This document shows positions 1 through 7,971 of a DNA stretch of 64,000 bases, piece by piece; position 1 is the first letter of the stretch; every line of letters begins with the position of its first letter. A program made the position numbers and the translations under genes. The notes below the pieces were generated by a model. It ran no database searches. It had not been told where the DNA came from and saw nothing but the letters and a program-made list of their open reading frames with translations. The stretch is from NCBI RefSeq assembly GCF_004570845.1, contig NZ_SPQZ01000007.1, positions 102,890 to 166,889 of the forward strand. Reading direction: 5' to 3'. Source of the DNA: Orlajensenia leifsoniae. Its GTDB lineage: Bacteria; Actinomycetota; Actinomycetes; Actinomycetales; Microbacteriaceae.

Positions 1-500
1 CCGAGAAGCAGGCGCGACGCAACGTCGATCACGCTGACGCTCCCCGCACCGACGTTCGCCGTCACGATGCGCCCGCCGTCGGCACTGACCGCGAAGGTGT
101 GCGACTCGATCTGCCCGGTCGGCAGCCGCGCAACGATGCGGTGCGTCCCGCGATCGATCACGCAGACCGACTCGTCGAGTTCAGCCGACACGAGCAGACG
201 CCCGTCGGCAAGAAGGCCCGGCTGGTGTGGACGACTCGCGAAGGGCAGATCGATCTGGTCGACGCGCCGCAGCGTGACGAGGTCGATGACGTCGACTCTG
301 CGGCCATCCGTTCCCGGCCACCCCACCGGCGAATCACTGTAGGAAGGGAGGTAGCCGAGCCGACCCTCGCTCGTGGCGACCACCTCATGTGGCGTGGGAG
401 CCGAGGCCACCACCGTCCCCACAGTCGTGGCGGTCTCGAGGTCGATCACCTGGAGCGAGCTGTCGTCTTTGCAGACGACGAGCAGCCGTCCGTCGTCCAT
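1..500 (-). CDS. YVTN-type beta-propeller protein, N-terminal part, truncated by the window edge
   Basis: Reading the minus strand from an ATG at 500 gives an open frame of 166 codons that runs off the left edge. It shows the repeated blade pattern of YVTN/cytochrome-D1-like beta-propellers: VIDLETATTVGTVV, VIDLVTLRRVDQIDLP, VIDRGTHRIVARLPTGQ and VIDVASR at about 45-residue spacing, each preceded by a DGR-LLV or DGGRIVTAN strand. No signal peptide is visible at this start, so an earlier start or a cytosolic protein are both possible. Such proteins are often called on fold alone, and the ligand or substrate cannot be told. It is divergent from the ThuA-like gene. The fold is clear; the function is unknown. 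Confidence 0.75.
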   Translation of the reverse strand, partial: MDDGRLLVVCKDDSSLQVIDLETATTVGTVVASAPTPHEVVATSEGRLGYLPSYSDSPVGWPGTDGRRVDVIDLVTLRRVDQIDLPFASRPHQPGLLADGRLLVSAELDESVCVIDRGTHRIVARLPTGQIESHTFAVSADGGRIVTANVGAGSVSVIDVASRLLL

Positions 501-680
501 GGCACCTCCGCTCATCAGTGAAGCCCATGTCGGCCGCCGTGTCGATGCGGCCACCCCATCCGGCTTACTGGGTGGAACGAGCTTTGGCGCGCTGCTCGGG
601 CGGAGCCTAGATTCGCAGCAGCCCCGGGCCGGTCTCGCATGGCGCATTCGGGGTGGGCACGAACGATCAAAGGAGATCAC

Positions 681-1649
681 ATGAAATCGCTCATTCGCTC
701 CGGGGCCGCATTGGTCGCCGCCGCAGCGCTCGGCGCCGGTATGGCGCTCGGTGGGGCTGCGCTCGGCAACGATCGGGACAACGGGCACGGCAACGGTGGA
801 CGGTCGGTGTCCGCCGACGAGATCTACCTCGACGAGATCAAGGACTACGGCGTGTGCCGTGGCACCGATTCCGAGTGTTACAACGAGTGGGGCAACGGAT
901 GGGTCGAAGGTGAACAGAAGCGCATCTTCGTCTGGAGCCGCACGGCCGGCCCCCGCCACGCACACCTCGGCACTCCGCTGGCGCCGGGACTCAATCCGCC
1001 GCTGGCCGCCGACAACGTCGCCCAGATCGCCCTCAAGGCGTGGGCCGAGGAGCGGGGAATCGCCGTGGACTACACCGAGGACCTGGCGAGCTTCAGCCGC
1101 CTGAACAACTATCAGGCGGTCGTGTTCCTGGGCTCCAACCGCGACACCCTCGACGACGCCGCACAGACGACTCTGATGCAGTACATCCGTGGCGGCGGTG
1201 GCTTCGTCGGCATCCACAACGCCTTCGGCGCCGAGTACCACTGGCCGTACTACGAAGGACTCCTGGGCGGTGCGAACTTCTACAACCACGGGCCCAACCG
1301 CGACGGAACCGTGGAGCGGATCAACCGCAAGGACGTCTCGACCTCGTTCATGCCGAAGACCTGGCCCTTCAAGGACGAGTGGTACAACCTGGTGCCGTAC
1401 CCGAGCTACGTCAACGTCCTGCTGGAGGTCGACCAGGCGACGAGCGAGGCGACTCCGGCGGGTCACGGCAAGTCCCATCCGGTGAGCTGGTGCCAGTACT
1501 ACGACGGTGGTCGGTCATGGCTGACGACTCTCGGCCACGACGTCGCAGCCTGGACCGACGCTCCGCTGGCGGGCGACGAGTTCTTCAAGCAACACGTCAT
1601 GGCGGGTCTCGAGAGCGCCATGGGCGTCAAGCCGTTCTGCGCGGTCTGA
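681..1649 (+). CDS. Secreted ThuA-like domain protein
   Basis: 322 residues from ATG 681, preceded by AAAGGAGATCAC, a good ribosome site; an upstream in-frame ATG at 639 lacks one. Residues 1-30 form a Sec signal peptide (basic start, Ala/Gly-rich core ending near GGAALG). The rest matches the ThuA (trehalose utilization) fold of the glutamine-amidotransferase-like superfamily: a strand-turn VVFLGSN, the glycine-rich GGGGFVGIHNAFG, the YYEGLLGGANFYNHGP segment and a late PVSWCQYYDGGRSWLTTLGHD block. Secreted ThuA proteins occur beside sugar dehydrogenases and glycosidases, but the biochemical role is not settled. The gene stands alone, closed by a strong terminator. Assignment to the family is firm; a substrate cannot be named. 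Confidence 0.85.
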   Translation: MKSLIRSGAALVAAAALGAGMALGGAALGNDRDNGHGNGGRSVSADEIYLDEIKDYGVCRGTDSECYNEWGNGWVEGEQKRIFVWSRTAGPRHAHLGTPLAPGLNPPLAADNVAQIALKAWAEERGIAVDYTEDLASFSRLNNYQAVVFLGSNRDTLDDAAQTTLMQYIRGGGGFVGIHNAFGAEYHWPYYEGLLGGANFYNHGPNRDGTVERINRKDVSTSFMPKTWPFKDEWYNLVPYPSYVNVLLEVDQATSEATPAGHGKSHPVSWCQYYDGGRSWLTTLGHDVAAWTDAPLAGDEFFKQHVMAGLESAMGVKPFCAV

Positions 1650-1681
1650 CATCACGAATCAGGGAACGTGAGCTCGCCGTA

Positions 1682-1724
1682 GAGGGAGCCCGGATGCTCC
1701 ACCTGGAGCATCCGGGCCCCCTCT
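1682..1724 (+). terminator. Rho-independent-type terminator after the ThuA-like gene
   Basis: GCCCGGATGCTCC and TGGAGCATCCGGGC form a perfect GC-rich stem around ACC about 35 bp after the stop codon, extended by GAGGG/CCCTC and followed by TTTC. Confidence 0.85.
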
Positions 1725-1757
1725 TTCGGCGTTCCACGCCGCGGATTGCTGACGCCT

Positions 1758-1774
1758 GTCCCGCTGAATGGGAT
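1758..1774. promoter_or_regulatory. Candidate IclR-type operator upstream of the first iclR gene
   Basis: GTCCCGCTGAATGGGAT is an interrupted inverted repeat (GTCCC-N7-GGGAT). The same 17-bp layout, including the central GAAT, recurs at 7226, 10049, 10095 and 15253. It lies 62 bp before ATG 1836, where autoregulation would be expected. Confidence 0.55.
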
Positions 1775-1835
1775 CTTGACAGGCTCGACCCACGACATGC
1801 TTGCCCCGATCTCGGCCTCGACTGATACTGCAATC

Positions 1836-2576
1836 ATGCGATCCGCTCTCACTGGCGAGCCGGTGTGCGTGCTCGACCGGATCCTCGCCATCCTCGACAC
1901 CGTCCGGGAGTCGCACGGCACGTCCACGATCACCCAGCTCGCTCAGGCCACCGGCATCCCGAAGTCCACGGTGTCGCGACTCGTCGGAGATCTCGTCCGC
2001 CATCGGTACCTCGTGCGCACCGACCAGGGAGTCGTCATCGGACTGAGGCTCTTCGAGCTCGGAGCGCGCGCGAGCACTCCGCGGCGCCTCATCGTCGCGG
2101 CGACACCGGTCCTGGTCCAGCTGTTCAACGCCACCGGCGAGCACCTGAACGTCGCGGTCCAGGAGGGATGCGACATGCTCTCGGTGATCTCGGTACGGGG
2201 TCGGCTGCGACCGGCTCCGTCGCGGGCGGGGGTGCGGGTGCCTTCGGCGACCACGGCGCTCGGGAAGGCTGTGCTGGCATTCACCGACGATGAGTCGGTC
2301 ATCGGCAGCGCGATGACCGGGCTCGACTCGCGGAGGCGGGAGATCTTCGTACGGGAGCTCGCAGCGGTTCGCACGGAGTGGGTCGCCGTCGACCGGTGCG
2401 AGACGTTCCCCGGAGTCGTCGGGGTGGCGAGCCCGATCCTCTCGCCCGACGGGGATCCGCTCGCGGCCATCTCCGTCGCAGGGCCCGCGACCGACATGGA
2501 CGTGAACCGGATGATGCCCTTGGTGCGGCACGCCGCGCTCGCGCTCACGCACCGCTTGGGAAGGCAGGCGGCGTGA
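1836..2576 (+). CDS. IclR-family transcriptional regulator 1 (first of tandem pair A)
   Basis: From ATG 1836 the protein has 246 residues: an N-terminal winged helix-turn-helix (VLDRILAIL, then TGIPKSTVSRLVGDLVRHRYL) and a C-terminal effector domain with the family's SATTALGKAVLAF segment and ASPILSPDGDPLAAISVAGP end. Earlier in-frame ATGs at 1746 and 1799 would add residues unlike IclR proteins, and 1746 would place the operator-like repeat inside the gene. IclR regulators control aromatic, quinate and acetate metabolism and usually bind small organic acids. The gene is 3 bp from the next iclR gene, and its nearest relative in the window is the regulator at 7219. The effector is unknown; a quinate or shikimate-like acid is a guess from context. 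Confidence 0.85.
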   Translation: MRSALTGEPVCVLDRILAILDTVRESHGTSTITQLAQATGIPKSTVSRLVGDLVRHRYLVRTDQGVVIGLRLFELGARASTPRRLIVAATPVLVQLFNATGEHLNVAVQEGCDMLSVISVRGRLRPAPSRAGVRVPSATTALGKAVLAFTDDESVIGSAMTGLDSRRREIFVRELAAVRTEWVAVDRCETFPGVVGVASPILSPDGDPLAAISVAGPATDMDVNRMMPLVRHAALALTHRLGRQAA

Positions 2577-2579
2577 TCG

Positions 2580-3350
2580 ATGGGCGACGCCGCTGAGAAT
2601 GACACCCTGGGAGTCCTCGACCGCATGACCTCGATCCTCGAGGCCTTCGACCAGGACGACCATGGCTTGGGGATCTCCGAGCTCGCGTCGCGTGCCGGGC
2701 TGCCCAAGTCCACTGTCTCGCGGCTGGTCACGACGCTGGTGCGGCAGAGGTATCTCGAACGCGACGGCAGGCGGATCCACCTGGGTCTGCGGGTGTTCGA
2801 GCTCGGGCAGCTCGCCGCGGGCCCCCGCGACCTGAGGGCCGCCTCGCTGCCGGCACTGGCAGACCTTCGCACTGCGACGCGCCACACCGTCCACCTGGCC
2901 ATCCGTGACGGACGCGAGCTCGTCTGCATCGCCGTCCTCCGCTCCTCCGCGGCCGAATCGACGGCGGTCCGTGCCGGCGGCCGACTTCCCATCCCGTGCA
3001 CCGCGCTGGGCAAGGCGGTGCTCGCGAACTCCACGGTCCGCGAGATCGACGAGATCCTCTCCGTGAAGCTCGACCCCTGCACGACCCGGTCCATCACCGA
3101 TCCGACGGTCCTCCGTCGCCAGCTCGACGACATCCGGGGCGGACGTCCCGCTCTGAGCCTGGAGGAGTTCCGCGCCGGCGTGTCCTGCATGGCGCGGGCG
3201 GTGTTCGGCCCAGCGGGTGCCGTCGTCGGAGCGATCTCCCTCTCGGGAAGCGCGGACGGATTCGACGCGGATCGGTTCGATCCGGCCCTCCGCCTTGCTG
3301 CTCTCAGGGTCGCGAGTCGCCTGTCGCAGGGTGCGTCAGGGGCAGTCTGA
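2580..3350 (+). CDS. IclR-family transcriptional regulator 2 (second of tandem pair A)
   Basis: 256 residues with start ATG 2580, 3 bp after the preceding iclR gene, so probably co-transcribed and translated with it. The N-terminal winged helix-turn-helix reads LGISELASRAGLPKSTVSRLVTTLVRQRYL, and the effector-binding domain follows from about residue 75, with CTALGKAVLANS in place of the usual ALGKA loop. It resembles the regulator at 7972 far more than its own operon partner, so the two-gene unit was duplicated as a pair. It ends 6 bp from the convergent tetR stop at 3357. Which promoter it controls cannot be told from sequence. Confidence 0.85.
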   Translation: MGDAAENDTLGVLDRMTSILEAFDQDDHGLGISELASRAGLPKSTVSRLVTTLVRQRYLERDGRRIHLGLRVFELGQLAAGPRDLRAASLPALADLRTATRHTVHLAIRDGRELVCIAVLRSSAAESTAVRAGGRLPIPCTALGKAVLANSTVREIDEILSVKLDPCTTRSITDPTVLRRQLDDIRGGRPALSLEEFRAGVSCMARAVFGPAGAVVGAISLSGSADGFDADRFDPALRLAALRVASRLSQGASGAV

Positions 3351-3356
3351 CTCTCG

Positions 3357-4019
3357 TCAGCGCACGCGCCGATCCGTCATCGTCGCGATGACCATGTCGC
3401 CGATGAGACGGCGGTGCCGGTCCTGAAGTGCCGGATCGAGCATGTCCCTGTCGAAGATGGCCGAGAACGTGTGCCGGTTGGCGACGTGGAAGCACGCGTA
3501 CGCGCTGATGATCATGTGCACGTCCACCGCGTCCACGTCGTCGCGGAAGATCCTCTCCGCGACCCCGCGGGCGATGACCTCCTCGAGCAGAGTGATCGCG
3601 GTGACGTTCTCGCGCAGGATCGTCTCGGACTGACGCAGGTGCTCCGCGCGATGGATGTTCTCGATGCTGACGAGCTGAATGAAGGCCTCGTGCGTCGTGT
3701 GGTGGTCGTACGTCGCCTCGGCGAGCGTTCGCAGCGCCTCGTCAGGGGACAACTCGTCGATGCGGATGCCGCGCTCGACACTGCGGATCTGGGCGTAGAC
3801 CCGCTCGAGCACCGCGAGGTAGAGCCCCTCCTTCGATCCGAAGTAGTAGTAGATCATGCGCTTGGTCGTGCGGGTGCGCGCCGCGATCTCATCGACTCGT
3901 GCGCCGGCGTAGCCGTTCGCTGCGAACTCGGCGGTGGCGACCTCGAGGATGTCGCCCTGCGTCCGGACGGCTCGTTCCGTCATCCCGCTCTCGTGCACAT
4001 CGCTCAGCCGATCGGTCAT
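3357..4019 (-). CDS. TetR-family regulator closing the quinate/shikimate operon
   Basis: 220 residues. The N-terminal TetR helix-turn-helix lies at about residues 18-65 (ILEVATAEFAANGYAGARVDEIAARTRTTKRMIYYYFGSKEGLYLAVLE in pieces), followed by an all-helical ligand domain. Its ATG overlaps the qsuD stop as ATGA, so it is the last gene of the qsuB-Dabb-qsuD-tetR operon and probably regulates its own operon. The obvious target is the GTACTA-AC-TAGTAC palindrome at 7151, between qsuB and the divergent iclR gene; this spacing and sequence are typical of TetR operators. The well-studied corynebacterial qsu operon uses a LysR regulator, so the control logic here differs. Ligand unknown; dehydroshikimate or protocatechuate would be sensible candidates. 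Confidence 0.88.
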   Translation of the reverse strand: MTDRLSDVHESGMTERAVRTQGDILEVATAEFAANGYAGARVDEIAARTRTTKRMIYYYFGSKEGLYLAVLERVYAQIRSVERGIRIDELSPDEALRTLAEATYDHHTTHEAFIQLVSIENIHRAEHLRQSETILRENVTAITLLEEVIARGVAERIFRDDVDAVDVHMIISAYACFHVANRHTFSAIFDRDMLDPALQDRHRRLIGDMVIATMTDRRVR

Positions 4020-4948
4020 TGCGAGTTCCCTCCTGCACCGGACCGTTGCTCTTCTCCGATCAATGCGCGGAAGGTCCGTTCCATCCGGTCACGATCGGGC
4101 AGCATTCCCGTGATGATTCGGAGACTAGCGCACGCCTGCCCCACGGCCATCAGGCCTCCATCGAGCACGGGATGCCCCCGATCGGCAGCCTGCCTGACGA
4201 GCTCGGTCTGCAGGGGCCGGTACACGACATCCGACAGCCATGCTCCCTCTCGGAGCCAGGCGACGTCGAAGGCGATCCCCGGGTGATGGAGCATCCCCAT
4301 CGGTGTGGCATGGACGACGCCGTCTGCGCGGGCGATGGCTCGGGGAAGGTCGCCGTGTTCGACCGTCACGATGGTCTGACTCGGGAAATGAGCGCGCATT
4401 CGGGCCGCGAGCTCCTCGGCACGTGTTCCGTCCACGTCTGTCAGATCGAGACGCTGGGCGCCTGTCGACAGGAGCGCGTAGGCGGTGGCGGCCCCTGCGC
4501 CACCGCACCCGATCTGCAGGACGCGGTCGAACGACGCCCCGGGAAGGCCAGCAGTGAGGCCGTCGCGGTACCCCATCCAATCGGTGTTGTATCCGACGAG
4601 ACGCTCCTCCTCGAGCACCACGAGATTGGCTGCTCCGAGGCGGGCGGCATCCGTGTCCAGGTCATCGACGAGCTCGAGGACGAGTTGCTTGCACGGATGC
4701 GTGATGTTCAAAGCACTGAAGCCGGCGGATCGGGACTCGGCGATGAGCGAGCCGACGTCGGATGCGGGGCGTCCGAGCTCGATCAGATCGAGGATGCGGT
4801 ATTCGTACTCGAGACCCATCTCCCTGGCCTCGGCCACATGCATCGCCGGCGTCAGGGATGCCGTGATGCCCTCGCCGATCAGGCCGACGAGGTAGGGCCC
4901 GGCGCTCGATCGAGGGGTCGCTCCTGCGTCGCCTGACTGATCGATCAC
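4016..4948 (-). CDS. qsuD: NAD-type quinate/shikimate dehydrogenase (QsuD-like AroE homologue)
   Basis: 310 residues from GTG 4948, overlapping the Dabb gene stop as GTGA. AroE-fold landmarks are intact: substrate loop SLTPAMH (residues 31-37), catalytic Lys in NITHPCK (K87), catalytic Asp in NTDW (D123), and GCGGAG (147-152). Two features separate it from biosynthetic, NADP-dependent AroE. The substrate loop has Thr33 where biosynthetic AroE usually has Ser, as in enzymes that also oxidise quinate. The cofactor loop is acidic (DVDGTRAEEL, D171/D173) instead of the NRT type, which favours NAD. With qsuB in the same operon, oxidation of quinate to 3-dehydroquinate and shikimate to 3-dehydroshikimate is the likely role, in the cytoplasm. 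Cofactor and substrate preference are inferred from residues, not measured. Confidence 0.85.
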   Translation of the reverse strand: MIDQSGDAGATPRSSAGPYLVGLIGEGITASLTPAMHVAEAREMGLEYEYRILDLIELGRPASDVGSLIAESRSAGFSALNITHPCKQLVLELVDDLDTDAARLGAANLVVLEEERLVGYNTDWMGYRDGLTAGLPGASFDRVLQIGCGGAGAATAYALLSTGAQRLDLTDVDGTRAEELAARMRAHFPSQTIVTVEHGDLPRAIARADGVVHATPMGMLHHPGIAFDVAWLREGAWLSDVVYRPLQTELVRQAADRGHPVLDGGLMAVGQACASLRIITGMLPDRDRMERTFRALIGEEQRSGAGGNSQ

Positions 4949-5247
4949 GGCAGGTCCGGCATCTCGAAGTCGACCGTCGCCAGAGACGTCTTCACCGGGC
5001 CTGAGATCCTGAGCACCTCGGCATGGGCGGGATGCCGCGTGTACGCCTCCAGCCCGGCGAGATCATCGAAGTCGGCGACGATCGCGAGCTCATGCGACGC
5101 CGGGCCCCCCAGCACATCCACTCCGACGCTCATTCTGCGGAGTTCCGGAATCTGCCCTTCCAACGCCAGCACGAGCGACACCCAGTGCTCGCGTTCGGCT
5201 CCGGCGAACTCCGGCACGAATCGGAAGACGGCCACATGTCGGATCAT
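4945..5247 (-). CDS. Dabb-domain (stress-responsive alpha/beta barrel) protein
   Basis: 100 residues, a complete single Dabb domain: the first strand MIRHVAVFRFVP, the central ELAIVADFDDLAGLEAYTRHPAHAEVL that is the most recognisable part of the family, and a short C-terminal tail. Dabb proteins are dimeric ferredoxin-like barrels related to small enzymes such as olivetolic acid cyclase; many sit in catabolic operons without a known role. The gene overlaps qsuB upstream (ATGA) and qsuD downstream (GTGA), so it is made in step with them. A role in handling a pathway intermediate is plausible but unproven. Confidence 0.85.
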   Translation of the reverse strand: MIRHVAVFRFVPEFAGAEREHWVSLVLALEGQIPELRRMSVGVDVLGGPASHELAIVADFDDLAGLEAYTRHPAHAEVLRISGPVKTSLATVDFEMPDLP

Positions 5248-7085
5248 GCGAGATCCCCCTGGTTCGCTCGGTGGCGATACTGAGACGCGAGCCTGATGGG
5301 AGCGTTCAACGCACCGTATCCCGCATAGCCATCGCGTCGCTCGACCACTTCCAGGAAGACGGTGCCGACGGAATGGGTGTAGAAGTGCAGGAACTCGCCT
5401 GCGTCATCCCGGTCGTACATGACGTTCAACTCCCTGAGCTCATCCAACAGCGCGGGTTCGAGCTGATAGCGCGCGTCGATGTCGTCGTAGTAGTTCGCGG
5501 GGATGTCGAGAGGACTGAAGCCGCGTTCACGGGCGGCTCGAGCCAGGGAGAGCACATCCGACGTCGCAAATGCGACGTGCTGCGGCAGGATCGCGTCGGC
5601 TCCCGAGCCGGATGGCACCAGGTTGAGAGCGATCCGCAGGATTCCATCGTCGCTGCGGAGAACCTGGCTGCGTACGAGTCCGACCGGAGCGGCCACCTCG
5701 ACCGATGCCTCGGTGTGCAGGTCGAGCACCGCCCGGAAGAACAGGACCGCCGCGTCGAAGTACTGCCAGGGCTGAGCGAGGTTGACATGGTCGACGCGCT
5801 CGATGAGGTCCGCGTGCTCGGCCGCGGTGGAACCGAACTCGTCGACCCATGTCGGCACGGATCCGCGATCAGCCCCGAAGAACACCTCCGAACCGTCGGG
5901 TGCGCGAACGCCGACGAGGGGCTCCTCGCCCTCCGACTCCTCTCGGGGAACGACCGCTGAGAAGAGCTCTTCCGCCCGCAGCAACGCCGCGGCGGGATCT
6001 TTCACGGTGAGGCCGATACCGGCCACCGTCGGCTGCGGATGCTCCGAATCCGGCGCGCCGAGCACGATCCGGGCGGCGCCCTGCGACCACAGCTCGACCT
6101 GCTTGCTCCGGTGTCGACCGTGTGGGCGGAACCCCAGCTGCATGAGGAGCAGCCGCAGCTCGTCCGAGTCTCCGGTACGCAGCTCGACGTAGCTCACATC
6201 GGCGGGGGACTCGACGAGGGGAAGCATGGCCGTGGACATCGGTGCGGCGCGGCTGCTCGGCCCCGAGCCCAGCGATGCGGCCGTCTCGTGCTCGAGCCAA
6301 CGCAGTGAGCGTCGCGCATGGATCGCGGTGGCGAAGGGGTCGGCCTGCCGGAACGTGTCGTTGAAGACCTCGAGCGAGATGGGACCGTCGTAACCGGTTC
6401 GGGCGAGGTGCCCCATGAAGGTGCCGAGGTCGAATGCGCCCTCGCCGGGGAAGAGACGGTGGTGCCGACTCCACGAGAGCACGTCCAGGGAGAGGAGGGG
6501 AGCATCCGCCATCTGGACGAAGAAGATCTTGTCGGCGGAAATCGTCTCGATCGCCTCGGGGTCGTGACCCTTCGACAGGATGTGGAAGCTGTCGAGGCAG
6601 AGGCCGATGCGCTGATGGTCGGCGAGGCGAACGATCCGAGCGGCCGTTTCGTAGTCGTCGACGAATCTGCCCCACGCAAGTGCCTCATAGGCGACGCGGA
6701 CACCGAAGCGATCGGCGACGTCTCCGAGCTTCCGCAACTGAGCGGCAGCCAGGTGCTCATCGCCGCTGCGGGCGGTCGCGACGTTGCTGCACAACAGCAT
6801 GGTCTCGATGCCGAGGCGATTCATCAGGGTGAACTTCGCCGCCGCACGACGAAGATTCTGCTCGAGCCGCTCGGGGCCGACGCCCTCGAAATCCCGAAAG
6901 GGCTGGTACAGGTCGAGACTCAGCCCCAGGTCCTCGGCTCGCGTGCGGATCGCCTCCGGTGACAGCGGGGAGGCGACCAGATCAGGCTCGAAGATCTCGA
7001 CGCCGTCGAAGCCGGCCTCGCGCGCAGCGACGAGCTTCTGATCGAGCGTGCCACTCAGGCAGACCGTGGCGATCGATGTGCGCAT
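5244..7085 (-). CDS. qsuB: 3-dehydroshikimate dehydratase with C-terminal HPPD-like domain (QsuB type)
   Basis: 613 residues from ATG 7085, preceded by AGAGAGGCGTC; the reading frame extends upstream but the family starts at MRTSIATVCLSG. Residues 1-270 are the TIM-barrel dehydratase with all four metal ligands: E134 (YEALAWG), D165 (LDSFH), Q191 (FVQMAD) and E239 (LEVFND). Residues 290-613 form a VOC/4-hydroxyphenylpyruvate-dioxygenase-like region with H433 (VDHV), H503 (PQHVAFAT) and E579 (FLEV), so this metal site is also complete. The N-terminal domain makes protocatechuate from 3-dehydroshikimate; the job of the second domain is not settled. First gene of the operon, with the TetR-type palindrome 66 bp upstream. 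No protocatechuate dioxygenase is in the window, so ring cleavage must be encoded elsewhere. Confidence 0.92.
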   Translation of the reverse strand: MRTSIATVCLSGTLDQKLVAAREAGFDGVEIFEPDLVASPLSPEAIRTRAEDLGLSLDLYQPFRDFEGVGPERLEQNLRRAAAKFTLMNRLGIETMLLCSNVATARSGDEHLAAAQLRKLGDVADRFGVRVAYEALAWGRFVDDYETAARIVRLADHQRIGLCLDSFHILSKGHDPEAIETISADKIFFVQMADAPLLSLDVLSWSRHHRLFPGEGAFDLGTFMGHLARTGYDGPISLEVFNDTFRQADPFATAIHARRSLRWLEHETAASLGSGPSSRAAPMSTAMLPLVESPADVSYVELRTGDSDELRLLLMQLGFRPHGRHRSKQVELWSQGAARIVLGAPDSEHPQPTVAGIGLTVKDPAAALLRAEELFSAVVPREESEGEEPLVGVRAPDGSEVFFGADRGSVPTWVDEFGSTAAEHADLIERVDHVNLAQPWQYFDAAVLFFRAVLDLHTEASVEVAAPVGLVRSQVLRSDDGILRIALNLVPSGSGADAILPQHVAFATSDVLSLARAARERGFSPLDIPANYYDDIDARYQLEPALLDELRELNVMYDRDDAGEFLHFYTHSVGTVFLEVVERRDGYAGYGALNAPIRLASQYRHRANQGDLA

Positions 7086-7150
7086 GACGCCTCTCTGCGG
7101 TGGCCGGCGATGAGGTCCGAACGATTCTCGAAACAGCATTGCACGAATGT

Positions 7151-7164
7151 GTACTAACTAGTAC
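7151..7164. promoter_or_regulatory. TetR-type operator between qsuB and an iclR gene
   Basis: GTACTA-AC-TAGTAC is a palindrome with perfect 6-bp arms in the 133-bp divergent gap. Its length and core (ACTAACTAGT) fit TetR-family sites, and the qsu operon ends in a tetR gene. It could control qsuB, the iclR pair, or both. Confidence 0.7.
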
Positions 7165-7218
7165 GTTCGAACACAAGGATGATCGACGACGATTCAATCC
7201 GCTGGGAAGGGAAACTCG

Positions 7219-7968
7219 ATGACGAGTCTCGCCGAATGGAACAGCGTTCCGACTGCGCCGGTCGCCGTGCTCGATCGAATCATCGCGATTCTCGACGCGG
7301 TGAGGGCCTCACGGGGCTCGATCTCGATCACCGACCTGGCCACGAGCACCGGCCTGCCGAAGTCCACGGTGTCCCGCCTCGTCTCGGAGCTGACCGCGCA
7401 GCGCTACCTGGAACGAACGGATGACGGAGTGACGCTCGGGCTGCGCCTCTTCGAGCTCGGCGCACGGGCTAGTCTGCCTCGCCGGCTCCTGGCAGCCGCA
7501 GCACCCGTCATTCGGAATCTGCGGGACGTGACAGGTGAGCGAGTCGGGCTCTGGGTCCAGCAGGGAACCGACATGGTCTCCATTGCCACGGTCGCGGGTC
7601 GACTTCCGATGCTTCCGACGCGTGCCGGAATGCGCTCGCCGGCCCTGACGACGGCCAGCGGCAAGGCCTACCTCGCGTTCTGTGCGGACAAGGGCATCGT
7701 CGACCGCGTGAGCGCACCACTCATCGACGATGCTGCAGCGCACTTCCGCGACGAACTCACCCTGGTGCGCGCCTCGGTCGTCGCCATGGACATCGAGGGC
7801 TCCTACCCGGGCATCCTCGCCGTGGCCAGCCCCGTCCTCACCGCGGGACACGTCGTCCTCGGCGCGATCTCCATAGCGGGTCCCAGCGGAGCGATGGACC
7901 CGGATCGCGTCGCGCCTCTCGTGCGTGCGGCAGGCGAGACCGTAAGCCGTCGACTGACGGCGGCCTAG
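7219..7968 (+). CDS. IclR-family transcriptional regulator 3 (first of tandem pair B)
   Basis: 249 residues from ATG 7219, with GGGAAGG nine bases upstream. The helix-turn-helix is ISITDLATSTGLPKSTVSRL and the effector domain carries LTTASGKAYLAFCAD and ASPVLTAGHVVLGAISIAGP. It is a close paralogue of the regulator at 1836: both share VLDRI-AILD-VR at the start and GLRLFELGARAS-PRRL after the winged helix. Oddly, codons 3-8 of this start are made by a copy of the 17-bp operator motif (7226-7242), so either the protein binds over its own start codon or the true start is later. It is divergent from qsuB. Family certain; target and ligand unknown. Confidence 0.85.
   Translation: MTSLAEWNSVPTAPVAVLDRIIAILDAVRASRGSISITDLATSTGLPKSTVSRLVSELTAQRYLERTDDGVTLGLRLFELGARASLPRRLLAAAAPVIRNLRDVTGERVGLWVQQGTDMVSIATVAGRLPMLPTRAGMRSPALTTASGKAYLAFCADKGIVDRVSAPLIDDAAAHFRDELTLVRASVVAMDIEGSYPGILAVASPVLTAGHVVLGAISIAGPSGAMDPDRVAPLVRAAGETVSRRLTAA
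7226..7242. promoter_or_regulatory. Candidate IclR-type operator overlapping the iclR3 start
   Basis: GTCTCGCCGAATGGAAC matches the GTYYC-N7-GGRAC motif; a second small palindrome, GGAAC-AGC-GTTCC, overlaps its right end. The copy at 15253 differs at one base only and is not in a gene, so conservation is not coding-driven. Confidence 0.55.
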
Positions 7969-7971
7969 GAC

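Noticed and set aside
1659..3190. Long minus-strand frames opposite the first iclR pair
   Set aside because: Antisense to two complete IclR proteins; Arg/Pro-rich shadows without start signals.
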